Virus record (IMG/VR): IMGVR_UViG_3300020472_002167
Span: 1-27,336 of that record
DNA: 27,336 bases
Reading direction: 5' to 3' (one strand)
Source of the DNA: a virus
Shown here: piece after piece, positions 16,882-23,734 of the stretch
Numbering within the stretch: position 1 is the stretch's first letter
Layout of the letters: the number at the start of each line of letters is the position of its first letter
Made by a program: the position numbers and the translations under genes
The notes under the pieces: generated by a model
Told to the model about the DNA's origin: nothing
Database searches by the model: none
The model's input: the letters and a program-made list of their open reading frames with translations, nothing else

Positions 16882-18401
16882 AAAGAGTAGAACATCTTAC
16901 TATTGTTGGTGGTGGTAGTGCTGGTTGGTTATGTGCTGCTTACTTTGCCAGAAGATCTAATTTAACTAAGGCTTCTCCTCAAATGGCTTGGGGTGATAAA
17001 CTTAAGGTAACTATTATTGATAAAGAAGTTCCTGATCGTATTGGTGTAGGTGAAGCAACTATATTAGCCTTTGGTAACTTCATGGGTGAGATGGGATTTG
17101 ATGATGATTATTGGCAAGAAAAGGTTGATGCAATTCATAAAGGTGCTATAGTATTTGAAGGGTGGACTACACCAGAACATGAGATGTGGCATCCCTTTGG
17201 ATTCACTGATATCACTTATAATATTAATGAAGCTGGTAATTATGATGTAGCTCCTCTATGGGATATATGGAGTGTATATAAAGATAAGTTTGATCTTAAA
17301 GAGTCTCAAGCTTTATACACTACTGCTATGGCAAATAGAGTAGAACCCAATAACATGAATGTCTATGCTAACCATTTGGATGCAGGTAAGTTAGCAGAGT
17401 TTTTAAAAGAGGAATCTATAAATCATCCATGTCTTACTCATATCGAATCAGATGTTACAGAAGTACATTGGCATGACAATGGAGAAGTTGATTATCTGAA
17501 ACTAAAGGACGGTAGAGAACATAGATCCGATCTCTATGTTGATTGTACAGGATTTAAGAGGTTACTTAGTAGAGATCCTAAGAAGGATATGGTTGATTTG
17601 AGTGATAGATTGTTTACTAATACTGCTATTGCTGGACCTATCCAATATCAAAATAGAGATATTGAGATGCATCCTTGGACTCATGCAAAGACAGTTGATT
17701 GTGGTTGGATATGGGTCACACCAATAACATCAAGGATTGGTTCTGGATTAGTCTTTAATAGGGACATTACTGATCCAGAGCATGCTAAGGATGTATTCGT
17801 TGATTATTGGGATAATAGAATTAAGAAAGAAGATCTAAGAACTTTGAAATGGGATCCAGTTAAAGTAAAGAATGGTTGGGTTGGTAATGTAGTATCAATA
17901 GGACTATCTGCAGGGTTTATAGAACCACTTGAGAGTACTGGACTTGCTTTAATAGTTAGAGCTATAGAGACTTTAGAAGAGAATATAAGAGGTGATTGGT
18001 ATGATGAGAATGAAATTGCTCTCTTCAATGCAAGAGTGAATGGTGCTTATGAAAACTCCATAGATTTTGTTAATATGCATTATGGATTTACCCAGAGAAC
18101 TGAACCTTTCTGGCAACACGTAAGAGATACATATCAAAAATCTGAACTCTATAAGTTCTGGGAATCTCAAATGAAAGATCCTGACCATACTACCAGACAG
18201 ACACAGAAGTTTGGATTCTTTGGTGGACATAATTTTGCAGTATGTATGGCTCAATGGAATCCAGATTTATGTGTTAGAAAGACATACTTTGATCATTGTA
18301 AAGATAATTTGGAAAAGAATATGCAACACTTCTATAAGCAGTTGCAAGAGAATATAGACACATCAGTACCACTTAAAGAAAAACTTCCTTGGTTAAAATG
18401 A
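16878..18401 (+). CDS. Flavin-dependent halogenase 2 (tryptophan halogenase family)
   Basis: The product is 507 residues and clearly homologous to the preceding gene but well diverged, so this is not a recent duplication. Hallmarks are GGGSAGW (11-17), GVGEATILAFG (56-66), IHKGAIVFEGW with catalytic K88, WIWVTP (277-282), RIGSGLVFNRDITDP shared with halogenase 1, and IGLSAGFIEPLESTG with E352/S353. It has an insertion near residues 28-40 and a longer C-terminus. The ATG overlaps the previous stop (ATGA at 16878-16881), indicating translational coupling. Two tandem enzymes may act on different positions or substrates, or work as a heteromer; the sequence does not say which. No flavin reductase is visible. 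Confidence 0.9.
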   Translation: MKRVEHLTIVGGGSAGWLCAAYFARRSNLTKASPQMAWGDKLKVTIIDKEVPDRIGVGEATILAFGNFMGEMGFDDDYWQEKVDAIHKGAIVFEGWTTPEHEMWHPFGFTDITYNINEAGNYDVAPLWDIWSVYKDKFDLKESQALYTTAMANRVEPNNMNVYANHLDAGKLAEFLKEESINHPCLTHIESDVTEVHWHDNGEVDYLKLKDGREHRSDLYVDCTGFKRLLSRDPKKDMVDLSDRLFTNTAIAGPIQYQNRDIEMHPWTHAKTVDCGWIWVTPITSRIGSGLVFNRDITDPEHAKDVFVDYWDNRIKKEDLRTLKWDPVKVKNGWVGNVVSIGLSAGFIEPLESTGLALIVRAIETLEENIRGDWYDENEIALFNARVNGAYENSIDFVNMHYGFTQRTEPFWQHVRDTYQKSELYKFWESQMKDPDHTTRQTQKFGFFGGHNFAVCMAQWNPDLCVRKTYFDHCKDNLEKNMQHFYKQLQENIDTSVPLKEKLPWLK

Positions 18402-18796
18402 AAACAGTATTTGTTAATGGAACATTTGATATTCTTCACCCAGGCCACATGCAACTATTCAAGGTTGCAAGGTCTTTAGGTGATAGAGTTATCTGTGCAA
18501 CTGATAGTGATCAGAAGATAAGAGAAGATAAACCAGATACGGGTAAACCGATCAATAATCTTCCTTTTAGGATTACTATGTTAGAATCTATCAAATACAT
18601 AGATACAGTCTTGTGGTTTAATACTCGACAAGAACTATCTGATTTGATACAGATGTATCGTCCTGATATTTTATTATTAGGTGATGATTGGAGAAATGGA
18701 GTTGTGATTGGTCAAGAGTTTGCTAAAGAGGTTAGATTCTTTCCAAGAATACACATGTATTCAAGTACAAAAGTAATAGAAAAGATACGGTCATGA
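18398..18796 (+). CDS. rfaE2: D-glycero-D-manno-heptose 1-phosphate adenylyltransferase (HldE C-terminal domain, stand-alone)
   Basis: The product is 132 residues. VNGTFDILHPGHMQLF (6-21) contains the nucleotidyltransferase HxGH motif (HPGH, 14-17), followed by VARSLGDRVI and TDSDQKIREDK. The ending YSSTKVIEKI corresponds to the S-T-T-x-x-I-x-x-I motif of this family. It matches RfaE2/HldE-C better than TagD-type cytidylyltransferases, chiefly in GKPINNLPFRITMLESI. In the pathway it makes ADP-D-glycero-D-manno-heptose from heptose 1-phosphate and ATP. In E. coli it is fused behind the kinase; here the two are separate genes in reverse order, overlapping by four bases. I use the ATG at 18398, overlapping the halogenase stop (ATGA), rather than a TTG at 18389. 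Confidence 0.8.
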   Translation: MKTVFVNGTFDILHPGHMQLFKVARSLGDRVICATDSDQKIREDKPDTGKPINNLPFRITMLESIKYIDTVLWFNTRQELSDLIQMYRPDILLLGDDWRNGVVIGQEFAKEVRFFPRIHMYSSTKVIEKIRS

Positions 18797-19554
18797 AACA
18801 AGTATTAGTTATTGGAGATTCTTGTGATGACGTTTATATTTTTGGTCATTGTAAACGGTTAAGTCCAGAGTATCCTATTCCAGTATTAGATAAAGTAAAT
18901 AATGAGATTCATCCTGGCATGGCAGCTAATGTTGATGCAAATCTCAATGCTCTTGGAATAGCAACAAATCTGTTGACACAGAGAGAAAGGATAACTAAAA
19001 CAAGATTTGTAGATATCAATACTAAGCAACAGTTATTGAGAATGGATACCACACCAAAGGTTACTCCTTTGACTGGTTCAGAAGTCAAGATGGCAATGAT
19101 TCATACGTCTTATGATGCTTTAGTAATATCAGACTATGACAAGGGTTTCATTGGATATCAAGAATTAATAGTTCTTTGTGAGAATTTTCCAGGCCCAATC
19201 TTTGTAGATACAAAGAAAACAAAATTGTTTCAATTAGATAATGTATTCTGGAAGATTAATGAGAAAGAATTTAATGCCTTAGATAAAGAAAAAAGACCAA
19301 ATGAGACTCATCTTATTGTTACTCTTGGATCTAAAGGTGTACGATGGGGTGGTATAATATATCCAGCAAAACCTGTTACTGTTTTTGATGTTTGTGGTGC
19401 AGGGGACACTTTCTTAGCTGTCCTTGTATATGAATTCTTAAAGGATAATGATATGAAGAAAGCTGTAGATGTTGCTAATAGAGGTGCTGCAATCACAGTA
19501 CAACATCCTGGCACATATAAACTAACTCAAAATGATCTTGAATCATTGTTCTGA
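18793..19554 (+). CDS. rfaE1: D-glycero-D-manno-heptose 7-phosphate kinase (HldE N-terminal domain, PfkB family)
   Basis: The product is 253 residues, shorter than the roughly 315-residue kinase half of E. coli HldE. PfkB features: a first signature GMAANVDANLNALG (42-55), RFVDINTKQQLLRMD (71-85, strongly like the RfaE1 segment T-K-x-R-x-x-x-x-x-Q-Q-x-x-R-x-D), ISDYDKG (112-118), and the catalytic second signature DVCGAGDTF (199-207) with Asp205 as the likely base. It phosphorylates heptose 7-phosphate at C1. Translationally coupled to the adenylyltransferase upstream (ATGA) and to the next gene downstream (TGATG). The reduced length suggests loss of peripheral elements rather than truncation, since both signatures and the C-terminal helices are present. 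Confidence 0.8.
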   Translation: MKQVLVIGDSCDDVYIFGHCKRLSPEYPIPVLDKVNNEIHPGMAANVDANLNALGIATNLLTQRERITKTRFVDINTKQQLLRMDTTPKVTPLTGSEVKMAMIHTSYDALVISDYDKGFIGYQELIVLCENFPGPIFVDTKKTKLFQLDNVFWKINEKEFNALDKEKRPNETHLIVTLGSKGVRWGGIIYPAKPVTVFDVCGAGDTFLAVLVYEFLKDNDMKKAVDVANRGAAITVQHPGTYKLTQNDLESLF

Positions 19555-20090
19555 TGTACCCCGTTACTTTTCATAATGTATTAGAACCTAAGAAATTCCT
19601 CTCATTGAATGAAGAGTTTGAGGAGGGTTGGTGTCTTAATAATTCATCAGGGCTTGATGGTGATAATGTTACATGGGGTTTTAAAGATCCAAGCGATACC
19701 TTGATTTTTTATGATGTTGCTACTATAATCAAATTAAAGATACAAAAGGTTATTAAAAGACCTCTTAGATTCTTTGTAATGCATGTTAACGGACAGACTA
19801 CAGGACAAGGCAATCTTATTCATACTGATTTTGAATGTCCTTGGGTGTGGTCTTTTGTATTGTTTACTCATATGGATTGGGATATTCAATGGGGTGGAGA
19901 ATTTGTCTGTACAGAGCCAAATACTAAAGAACATAAGTATGTTCCATGTCTATCAAATACTGGAGTTTTAATTCCTGCCCATTGGGAACATTATGGACAA
20001 TCTCCTAATGTATTCACCAGTAGACTAAGAACTTCTCTTAGGTTCAGTTATTGTGACGATGATAAATGGGAGTTGTTTAATGCCAATTAA
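19554..20090 (+). CDS. Putative 2-oxoglutarate/Fe(II)-dependent oxygenase
   Basis: The product is 178 residues. A double-stranded beta-helix pattern is visible: LRFFVMHVNGQTTGQ (71-85), IHTDFE (89-94, the H-x-D iron ligands H90 and D92), WGGEFVCTEPN (113-123), NTGVLIPAHWEHYGQSP (135-151, distal His probably H146), and RTSLRFSYC (159-167) carrying an Arg for 2-oxoglutarate. This is the prolyl-hydroxylase-like layout common in cyanophages. The substrate is unknown. It sits between the heptose kinase and the HAD phosphatase, so a sugar intermediate or a protein are both possible. The start overlaps the kinase stop. Confidence 0.7.
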   Translation: MYPVTFHNVLEPKKFLSLNEEFEEGWCLNNSSGLDGDNVTWGFKDPSDTLIFYDVATIIKLKIQKVIKRPLRFFVMHVNGQTTGQGNLIHTDFECPWVWSFVLFTHMDWDIQWGGEFVCTEPNTKEHKYVPCLSNTGVLIPAHWEHYGQSPNVFTSRLRTSLRFSYCDDDKWELFNAN

Positions 20091-20439
20091 AACTATGAGA
20101 TACTGTGTTGACATAGATGGTACTATCTGTACCCCAACTGTTGGTAGGGATTACCACAAGGCTCAACCATTTAAGGATCGAATTAAGACCCTAAATAAAT
20201 TGTATGATGAAGGAAATTATATTATTTACTTCACAGCTCGTGCGATGGGTAGGTTCTCAGAAGAGGAACACCAAATTGCACAGGCAAAGGCTTCAGCAGT
20301 TCTATTTGAACTTACCACAAAGCAACTCAATGAATGGGGTGCAAAGTACCATGAATTAATCATGGGTAAACCTCATGCAGATTACTTTATTGATGATAAA
20401 GCTTGGCCTGATCATGTTTTCTTTAATGATAGACGATGA
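20080..20439 (+). CDS. Small HAD-family phosphatase, candidate GmhB-equivalent
   Basis: The product is 119 residues. HAD motifs: DIDGT (11-15, nucleophile D11 and acid D13), FTAR (51-54, motif II Thr52), GKPHADYFIDDKA (96-108) with Lys97 (motif III) and D105/D106 (motif IV). It is a minimal, cap-less HAD of the kind found in capsule and sugar biosynthesis clusters. By position between the split HldE genes and an HldD-type gene, it may remove the C7 phosphate of heptose 1,7-bisphosphate (the GmhB step). It lacks enough specific sequence to prove that. I chose the ATG at 20080, preceded by GGGAG at 20068-20072, giving an 11-base overlap with the oxygenase gene. ATG 20095 and GTG 20053 are alternatives. 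Confidence 0.7.
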   Translation: MPIKTMRYCVDIDGTICTPTVGRDYHKAQPFKDRIKTLNKLYDEGNYIIYFTARAMGRFSEEEHQIAQAKASAVLFELTTKQLNEWGAKYHELIMGKPHADYFIDDKAWPDHVFFNDRR

Positions 20440-20792
20440 CATTGAATACCGTAAAATTTGTTTCTAAGGGTTGGGGATTTGAGAAATGGATCGCCAATAA
20501 TAAACAGTATTGCGGTAAATTATTGTTTATCGCAAAGAACAAAAGATGTTCTTGGCATTACCATAAGTTAAAGAGAGAAACATTTTATGTCCAGTCAGGA
20601 CGTATTAAATTGTGGTATGGTAAGACAGATGACAGAGATGCTTCAAGTACTACTATATTGGAACCTGGCGATAACTTCCATGTACCAAGGGGTTTGAGAC
20701 ATCAGATGCTTGCTATAGAAGATACAGAACTATTTGAGTTCTCTACACAACATTTTGATGATGATAGTAATAGAGTAATTGCTGGTGACTGA
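20436..20792 (+). CDS. Single-domain cupin, possibly sugar-related
   Basis: The product is 118 residues. Cupin motif 1 is SWHYHKLKRETFYVQSG with metal ligands H41, H43 and E48; motif 2 is PGDNFHVPRGLRHQ with H89. The start, KGWGFEKWIANN, with the HxH-E spacing, recalls the cupin domain of type II phosphomannose isomerases and similar small sugar-isomerase-like proteins. Function could be isomerisation or epimerisation of a sugar phosphate, or a dioxygenase-like reaction. The heptose pathway here lacks a recognisable GmhA isomerase, so a role at that step is conceivable but unsupported. The ATG overlaps the HAD stop (ATGA). Confidence 0.7.
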   Translation: MTLNTVKFVSKGWGFEKWIANNKQYCGKLLFIAKNKRCSWHYHKLKRETFYVQSGRIKLWYGKTDDRDASSTTILEPGDNFHVPRGLRHQMLAIEDTELFEFSTQHFDDDSNRVIAGD

Positions 20793-21369
20793 TTGGCCGA
20801 CAAAGTTAACTGATCTTATTGTTGAGTTACCTCTCATTGAGGATGCAACTTGTGATGCGATGGTTGCTTGGTTTCATGAGAATGTAGATAGACAAGTTGT
20901 AGGTGCAGTAGGTGGTACAGGAGAACAGACAGTTAATACTGAATGTTGTAAAGCAACTGATATTGTTGTTAAACCATCAGATAAAATATTTCATTGGATG
21001 TCACAGATATCGCACTATGCATATAGTGAGTATCTAAACAGAGCGCCTGGACCTACTACAGATATTGTCTTTAATGACTTTGCTATAAGATCATACCAAC
21101 CTAATGATGGATACTTTGTTGAGCATACAGATCAACATGCAGGTGGTAGTGTTAATAGGGTGTTTGCTATAATAATGTATTTAAACACCGTAGATGAAGG
21201 TGGAGAAACAGAGTTCCCCTACTATGATGTAAAGATTAAACCAGAGAAAGGTAAGGTATTATTATTTCCTGGCAACTATTTGTTCCCACATAAAGGCAAC
21301 AAACCTATGTCGGGTGTAAAGTATATTGCTACGTCTTGGGTTGAGTTTCAAGAAATTCCTTCACAGTAA
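20785..21369 (+). CDS. 2-oxoglutarate/Fe(II)-dependent prolyl-4-hydroxylase-like oxygenase
   Basis: The product is about 194 residues. The C-terminal half is a clear P4H-type domain: FAIRSYQPNDGYFVEHTDQH (99-118) with iron ligands H114 and D116, IMYLNTVDEGGETEFP (130-145), IKPEKGKVLLFPGNYLFPHKG (centred on 151-171) with distal His169, and GVKYIATSW (177-185) with Lys179 for 2-oxoglutarate. Such enzymes hydroxylate proline or other residues of proteins, or small molecules; the target is unknown. There is no ATG near the expected start. GTG 20785 is chosen, with TTG 20779 as an alternative; either overlaps the cupin gene. The last gene of the + strand operon, its 3' end overlaps the convergent HldD-type gene by 41 bases. 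Confidence 0.8.
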   Translation: MTDWPTKLTDLIVELPLIEDATCDAMVAWFHENVDRQVVGAVGGTGEQTVNTECCKATDIVVKPSDKIFHWMSQISHYAYSEYLNRAPGPTTDIVFNDFAIRSYQPNDGYFVEHTDQHAGGSVNRVFAIIMYLNTVDEGGETEFPYYDVKIKPEKGKVLLFPGNYLFPHKGNKPMSGVKYIATSWVEFQEIPSQ

Positions 21370-22150
21370 TAAAGTCATAATCAACCCACTTCATATCTGC
21401 ACAAGTATATTTTTGGTACTTTCCTTTTAAGTGATCTGGGAATGGTATCATTTTTATCTTGACTTCTTCTTTGTCTGCTACTGCTTTTGCAACATCATAG
21501 AAAGATATTGGGTTACCTGTTCCTATATCATATATTCCACTGGGAGCATCATTGTTCATAACAATGTTGACTATATCAGTTACACATACAAAGTCTCTTA
21601 AGAACTGATCAGATCCTTCAAAGAGTTTTATTTCTCCAGTTTCACGAGCTTGTTGTGTGAACTTTGATACTGGACTTGCTTGATCTACTTTAAGTTTATC
21701 TTCTTCTCCTGTTCCATATACATTGAAGTATCTAAACCCCTGTATATACCTGAACTTATCAAGATTATCTTGTACGTAGTAATCTATTATAAGTTTTGAT
21801 ATTGCATATTGATTTAATGGATTTATCTTCTTAGTTCTTTTGGTTTGATTACCATATACTGATGCTGATGATGCATACTTAACTGGTATCTGATGTTCTA
21901 TTGCATGGTAGAGTATCCATGCTGTGAAGTCTTGATTGTAATGTGAGATCTTCATCCAGTTTGGTTCTACCGTGGATGACATTGCACCATTGTGTATGAT
22001 TAAAGTGACTCTTTCCCAATCATCAAACTTAGCAAGCCATTTCCAACAGTCATCTTTATCAATACAGATGACATGTTCTTTCATCTCTTCTTCAACATAT
22101 CGTTTAAAATGAGAACCGATGAATCCTTTATGTCCTGTTATTAATATCAT
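21329..22150 (-). CDS. hldD: ADP-L-glycero-D-manno-heptose 6-epimerase-like NAD(P)-dependent epimerase
   Basis: The product is 273 residues, an extended SDR. GHKGFIGSHF (6-15) is the Rossmann loop; ASSASVYG (93-100) and Y115-x3-K119 are the catalytic elements. FRYFNVYGTGE (139-149), LFEGSDQFLRDFV (176-188), IYDIGTGNPISF (206-217) and IPFPDHLKGKYQKYT (235-249) are close to HldD-specific segments, particularly the last. It converts ADP-D-glycero- to ADP-L-glycero-D-manno-heptose. It is somewhat shorter than E. coli HldD (310). The minus-strand ATG overlaps the stop of the DUF6445-like gene. Other nucleotide-sugar epimerases remain possible, but the neighbouring split HldE supports this call. 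Confidence 0.8.
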   Translation of the reverse strand: MILITGHKGFIGSHFKRYVEEEMKEHVICIDKDDCWKWLAKFDDWERVTLIIHNGAMSSTVEPNWMKISHYNQDFTAWILYHAIEHQIPVKYASSASVYGNQTKRTKKINPLNQYAISKLIIDYYVQDNLDKFRYIQGFRYFNVYGTGEEDKLKVDQASPVSKFTQQARETGEIKLFEGSDQFLRDFVCVTDIVNIVMNNDAPSGIYDIGTGNPISFYDVAKAVADKEEVKIKMIPFPDHLKGKYQKYTCADMKWVDYDFITVKEFLETQPKT

Positions 22151-22875
22151 CCGTATGGTTGACCTTCTGTCTTAGCAAAGTGTAGTGGTAGGAAGAATAC
22201 TTGAACTAATCTATAGTCATCTCCTTCAAAGAATCCTTCTTTATCATATGATCCATGCAATACATGATCTGGATAGAAGATCATTCTATTGTATTTCATA
22301 TCCGCAAGGTGTTCCAGTTTCCAAGGACCTATATCATCAGCAACATAATCTTCATCCCATATACCTTCTTGGAATGGATTAACAGTTGTCATACCTTTGT
22401 ATGAATAGAATCCAGTTCCACCTTTACATTCTTTACCTTTATTCAAATATATTAATCCTGCCCAACCCCTACTCTTATCGTCTCCTTCTCTTGGTATATC
22501 TACGTGTGGTAACTTAACTCTGTCTGGTGATTGAGTTACATTCACAGAGAAGGGTACATTCCTACAGGACTGTTCAAAGTGCGGTTGTTCTTGCATTGTT
22601 AGTCCGTAACAATTCAATGCAACATCTTTCCATACTTCTCCCAGATGATCCAAGTCCATATTCATGTCTACTCTTGATCCAGGCAGACATCCACATACTC
22701 TTTTGTTTTTTGTTGGAGGACATCTCAGAGCAAGATTTCTAACCTTATCTGGATTCTTATAAAAATTATCAATATAGATTATTGGATGTTCTTCCCATCC
22801 TATTAATTCAACTCTTGCACCCAACTCATCGTTTATTGCAAAAGTTTCTTCCTCATCAATAAAATACTTTTTCAT
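22147..22875 (-). CDS. DUF6445-like putative oxygenase, second copy
   Basis: The product is 242 residues. IIYIDNFYKNPDKVRNLALR (32-51) is the family opening. LPHVDIP gives a possible H-x-D pair, followed by WAGLIYLNKGKECKGGTGFY, YNRMIFYPDHVLHGSY and the ending R-L-V-Q-V-F-F-L. The layout matches the product of 11664-12323, though the two are well diverged. The C-terminus extends beyond the usual end (HFAKTEGQPYG). It is first of a two-gene minus-strand unit with the HldD-type gene and diverges from gene 13 across a 40-base gap. No Shine-Dalgarno is visible upstream of its ATG. Substrate unknown; the family tends to travel with halogenase genes. Confidence 0.65.
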   Translation of the reverse strand: MKKYFIDEEETFAINDELGARVELIGWEEHPIIYIDNFYKNPDKVRNLALRCPPTKNKRVCGCLPGSRVDMNMDLDHLGEVWKDVALNCYGLTMQEQPHFEQSCRNVPFSVNVTQSPDRVKLPHVDIPREGDDKSRGWAGLIYLNKGKECKGGTGFYSYKGMTTVNPFQEGIWDEDYVADDIGPWKLEHLADMKYNRMIFYPDHVLHGSYDKEGFFEGDDYRLVQVFFLPLHFAKTEGQPYG

Positions 22876-22880
22876 ATTAG

Positions 22881-22888
22881 ACTAAATA
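22881..22888 (+). promoter_or_regulatory. Putative variant late promoter ACTAAATA before gene 13
   Basis: ACTAAATA occurs in the short divergent gap, 27 bases before the ATG of the gp13 gene. It opens the conserved neck/tail-completion block. Identical to the elements before the genes at 8349 and 12381. Confidence 0.5.
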
Positions 22889-22915
22889 CTTTGGAGAAAC
22901 CTATGATTATTGGGA

Positions 22916-23734
22916 ATGGCTAAACCATCCAGTAGAAACGAGTTGAAGGAATATTGCCTTAGAAAACTCGGAAAGCCAGTATTGGAGATCAACGTTGACG
23001 ATGATCAAGTCGAAGATCTGGTGGATGATGCACTCCAATATTTCCATGAGAGACATGGAGAAGGAATAGATCGTGTGTTCCTAAAACATAAGTTATTAGA
23101 AGTTGAAAAGACTACACTTACTGGGATTGCATCTACAACAACTGCAAACAGTACTTTTGGTGGTATACCACAACTTGAGTATGAAGAAGGTGCAAACTAT
23201 CTTCAACTTCCAGATTCCATTATTGGAGTCAATAAGGTATTCAAGATGGATTCGAGCTCGATATCTGATGGACTATTCAACATTAAATATCAAATCTTTT
23301 TGAATGACTTATATTACTATGGTGCAATTGATTTATTGAACTATGGTATGGTTAAGTCATACTTAGAGACTTTGGATTATTTGATTAATCCAGATGCTCA
23401 GGTAAGATTTAATAAGAAGAATGGTAGATTATATTTAGATATAAATCTAAAAGAACTTACTGATAACCATTACTTGGTACTTGATTGTTACAGAATTGTG
23501 GATCCCGAAAGTGAAACAGCAGTATATAATGACTTCTGGCTTAAACAGTATACCACTTCATTGATTAAAAAGCAATGGGGTCAAAATTTAATTAAATTCA
23601 CAGGTGTTAAACTACCTGGCGGATTGGAATTAAATGGTAGACAGATATATGATGATGCTATTAAAGAACTTGAGGAGCATGAGAAGAAACTCATGGAAGA
23701 ATATGCTTTGCCACCTTTAGATATGGTAGGATAA
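22916..23734 (+). CDS. 13: Neck protein gp13
   Basis: The product is 272 residues and corresponds to T4 gp13, which with gp14 closes the packaged head and forms the collar to which the tail joins. EYCLRKLGKPVLEINVDDDQ followed by VEDLVDDALQYFHE in the first 45 residues is the conserved cyanophage gp13 start. IVDPESETAVYNDFWLKQY and GQNLIKFTGVKLPGG later in the protein are also typical. The gene order 13-14-15-16 confirms it. I use ATG 22916 (MAKPSSR), not the TTG six bases upstream. GGAG at 22893-22896 is rather distant from the start. Abuts gene 14 directly. Confidence 0.9.
   Translation: MAKPSSRNELKEYCLRKLGKPVLEINVDDDQVEDLVDDALQYFHERHGEGIDRVFLKHKLLEVEKTTLTGIASTTTANSTFGGIPQLEYEEGANYLQLPDSIIGVNKVFKMDSSSISDGLFNIKYQIFLNDLYYYGAIDLLNYGMVKSYLETLDYLINPDAQVRFNKKNGRLYLDINLKELTDNHYLVLDCYRIVDPESETAVYNDFWLKQYTTSLIKKQWGQNLIKFTGVKLPGGLELNGRQIYDDAIKELEEHEKKLMEEYALPPLDMVG

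Noticed and set aside
18389-18397. TTG start nine bases upstream for the heptose-1-phosphate adenylyltransferase
   Set aside because: The ATG at 18398 overlaps the preceding stop in the same ATGA pattern as neighbouring genes, and family members begin close to the V-N-G-T-F motif.
20191-20197. CTAAATA inside the HAD gene as a promoter
   Set aside because: It is within coding sequence, far from any gene start, and AT-rich sequence makes a chance match likely.
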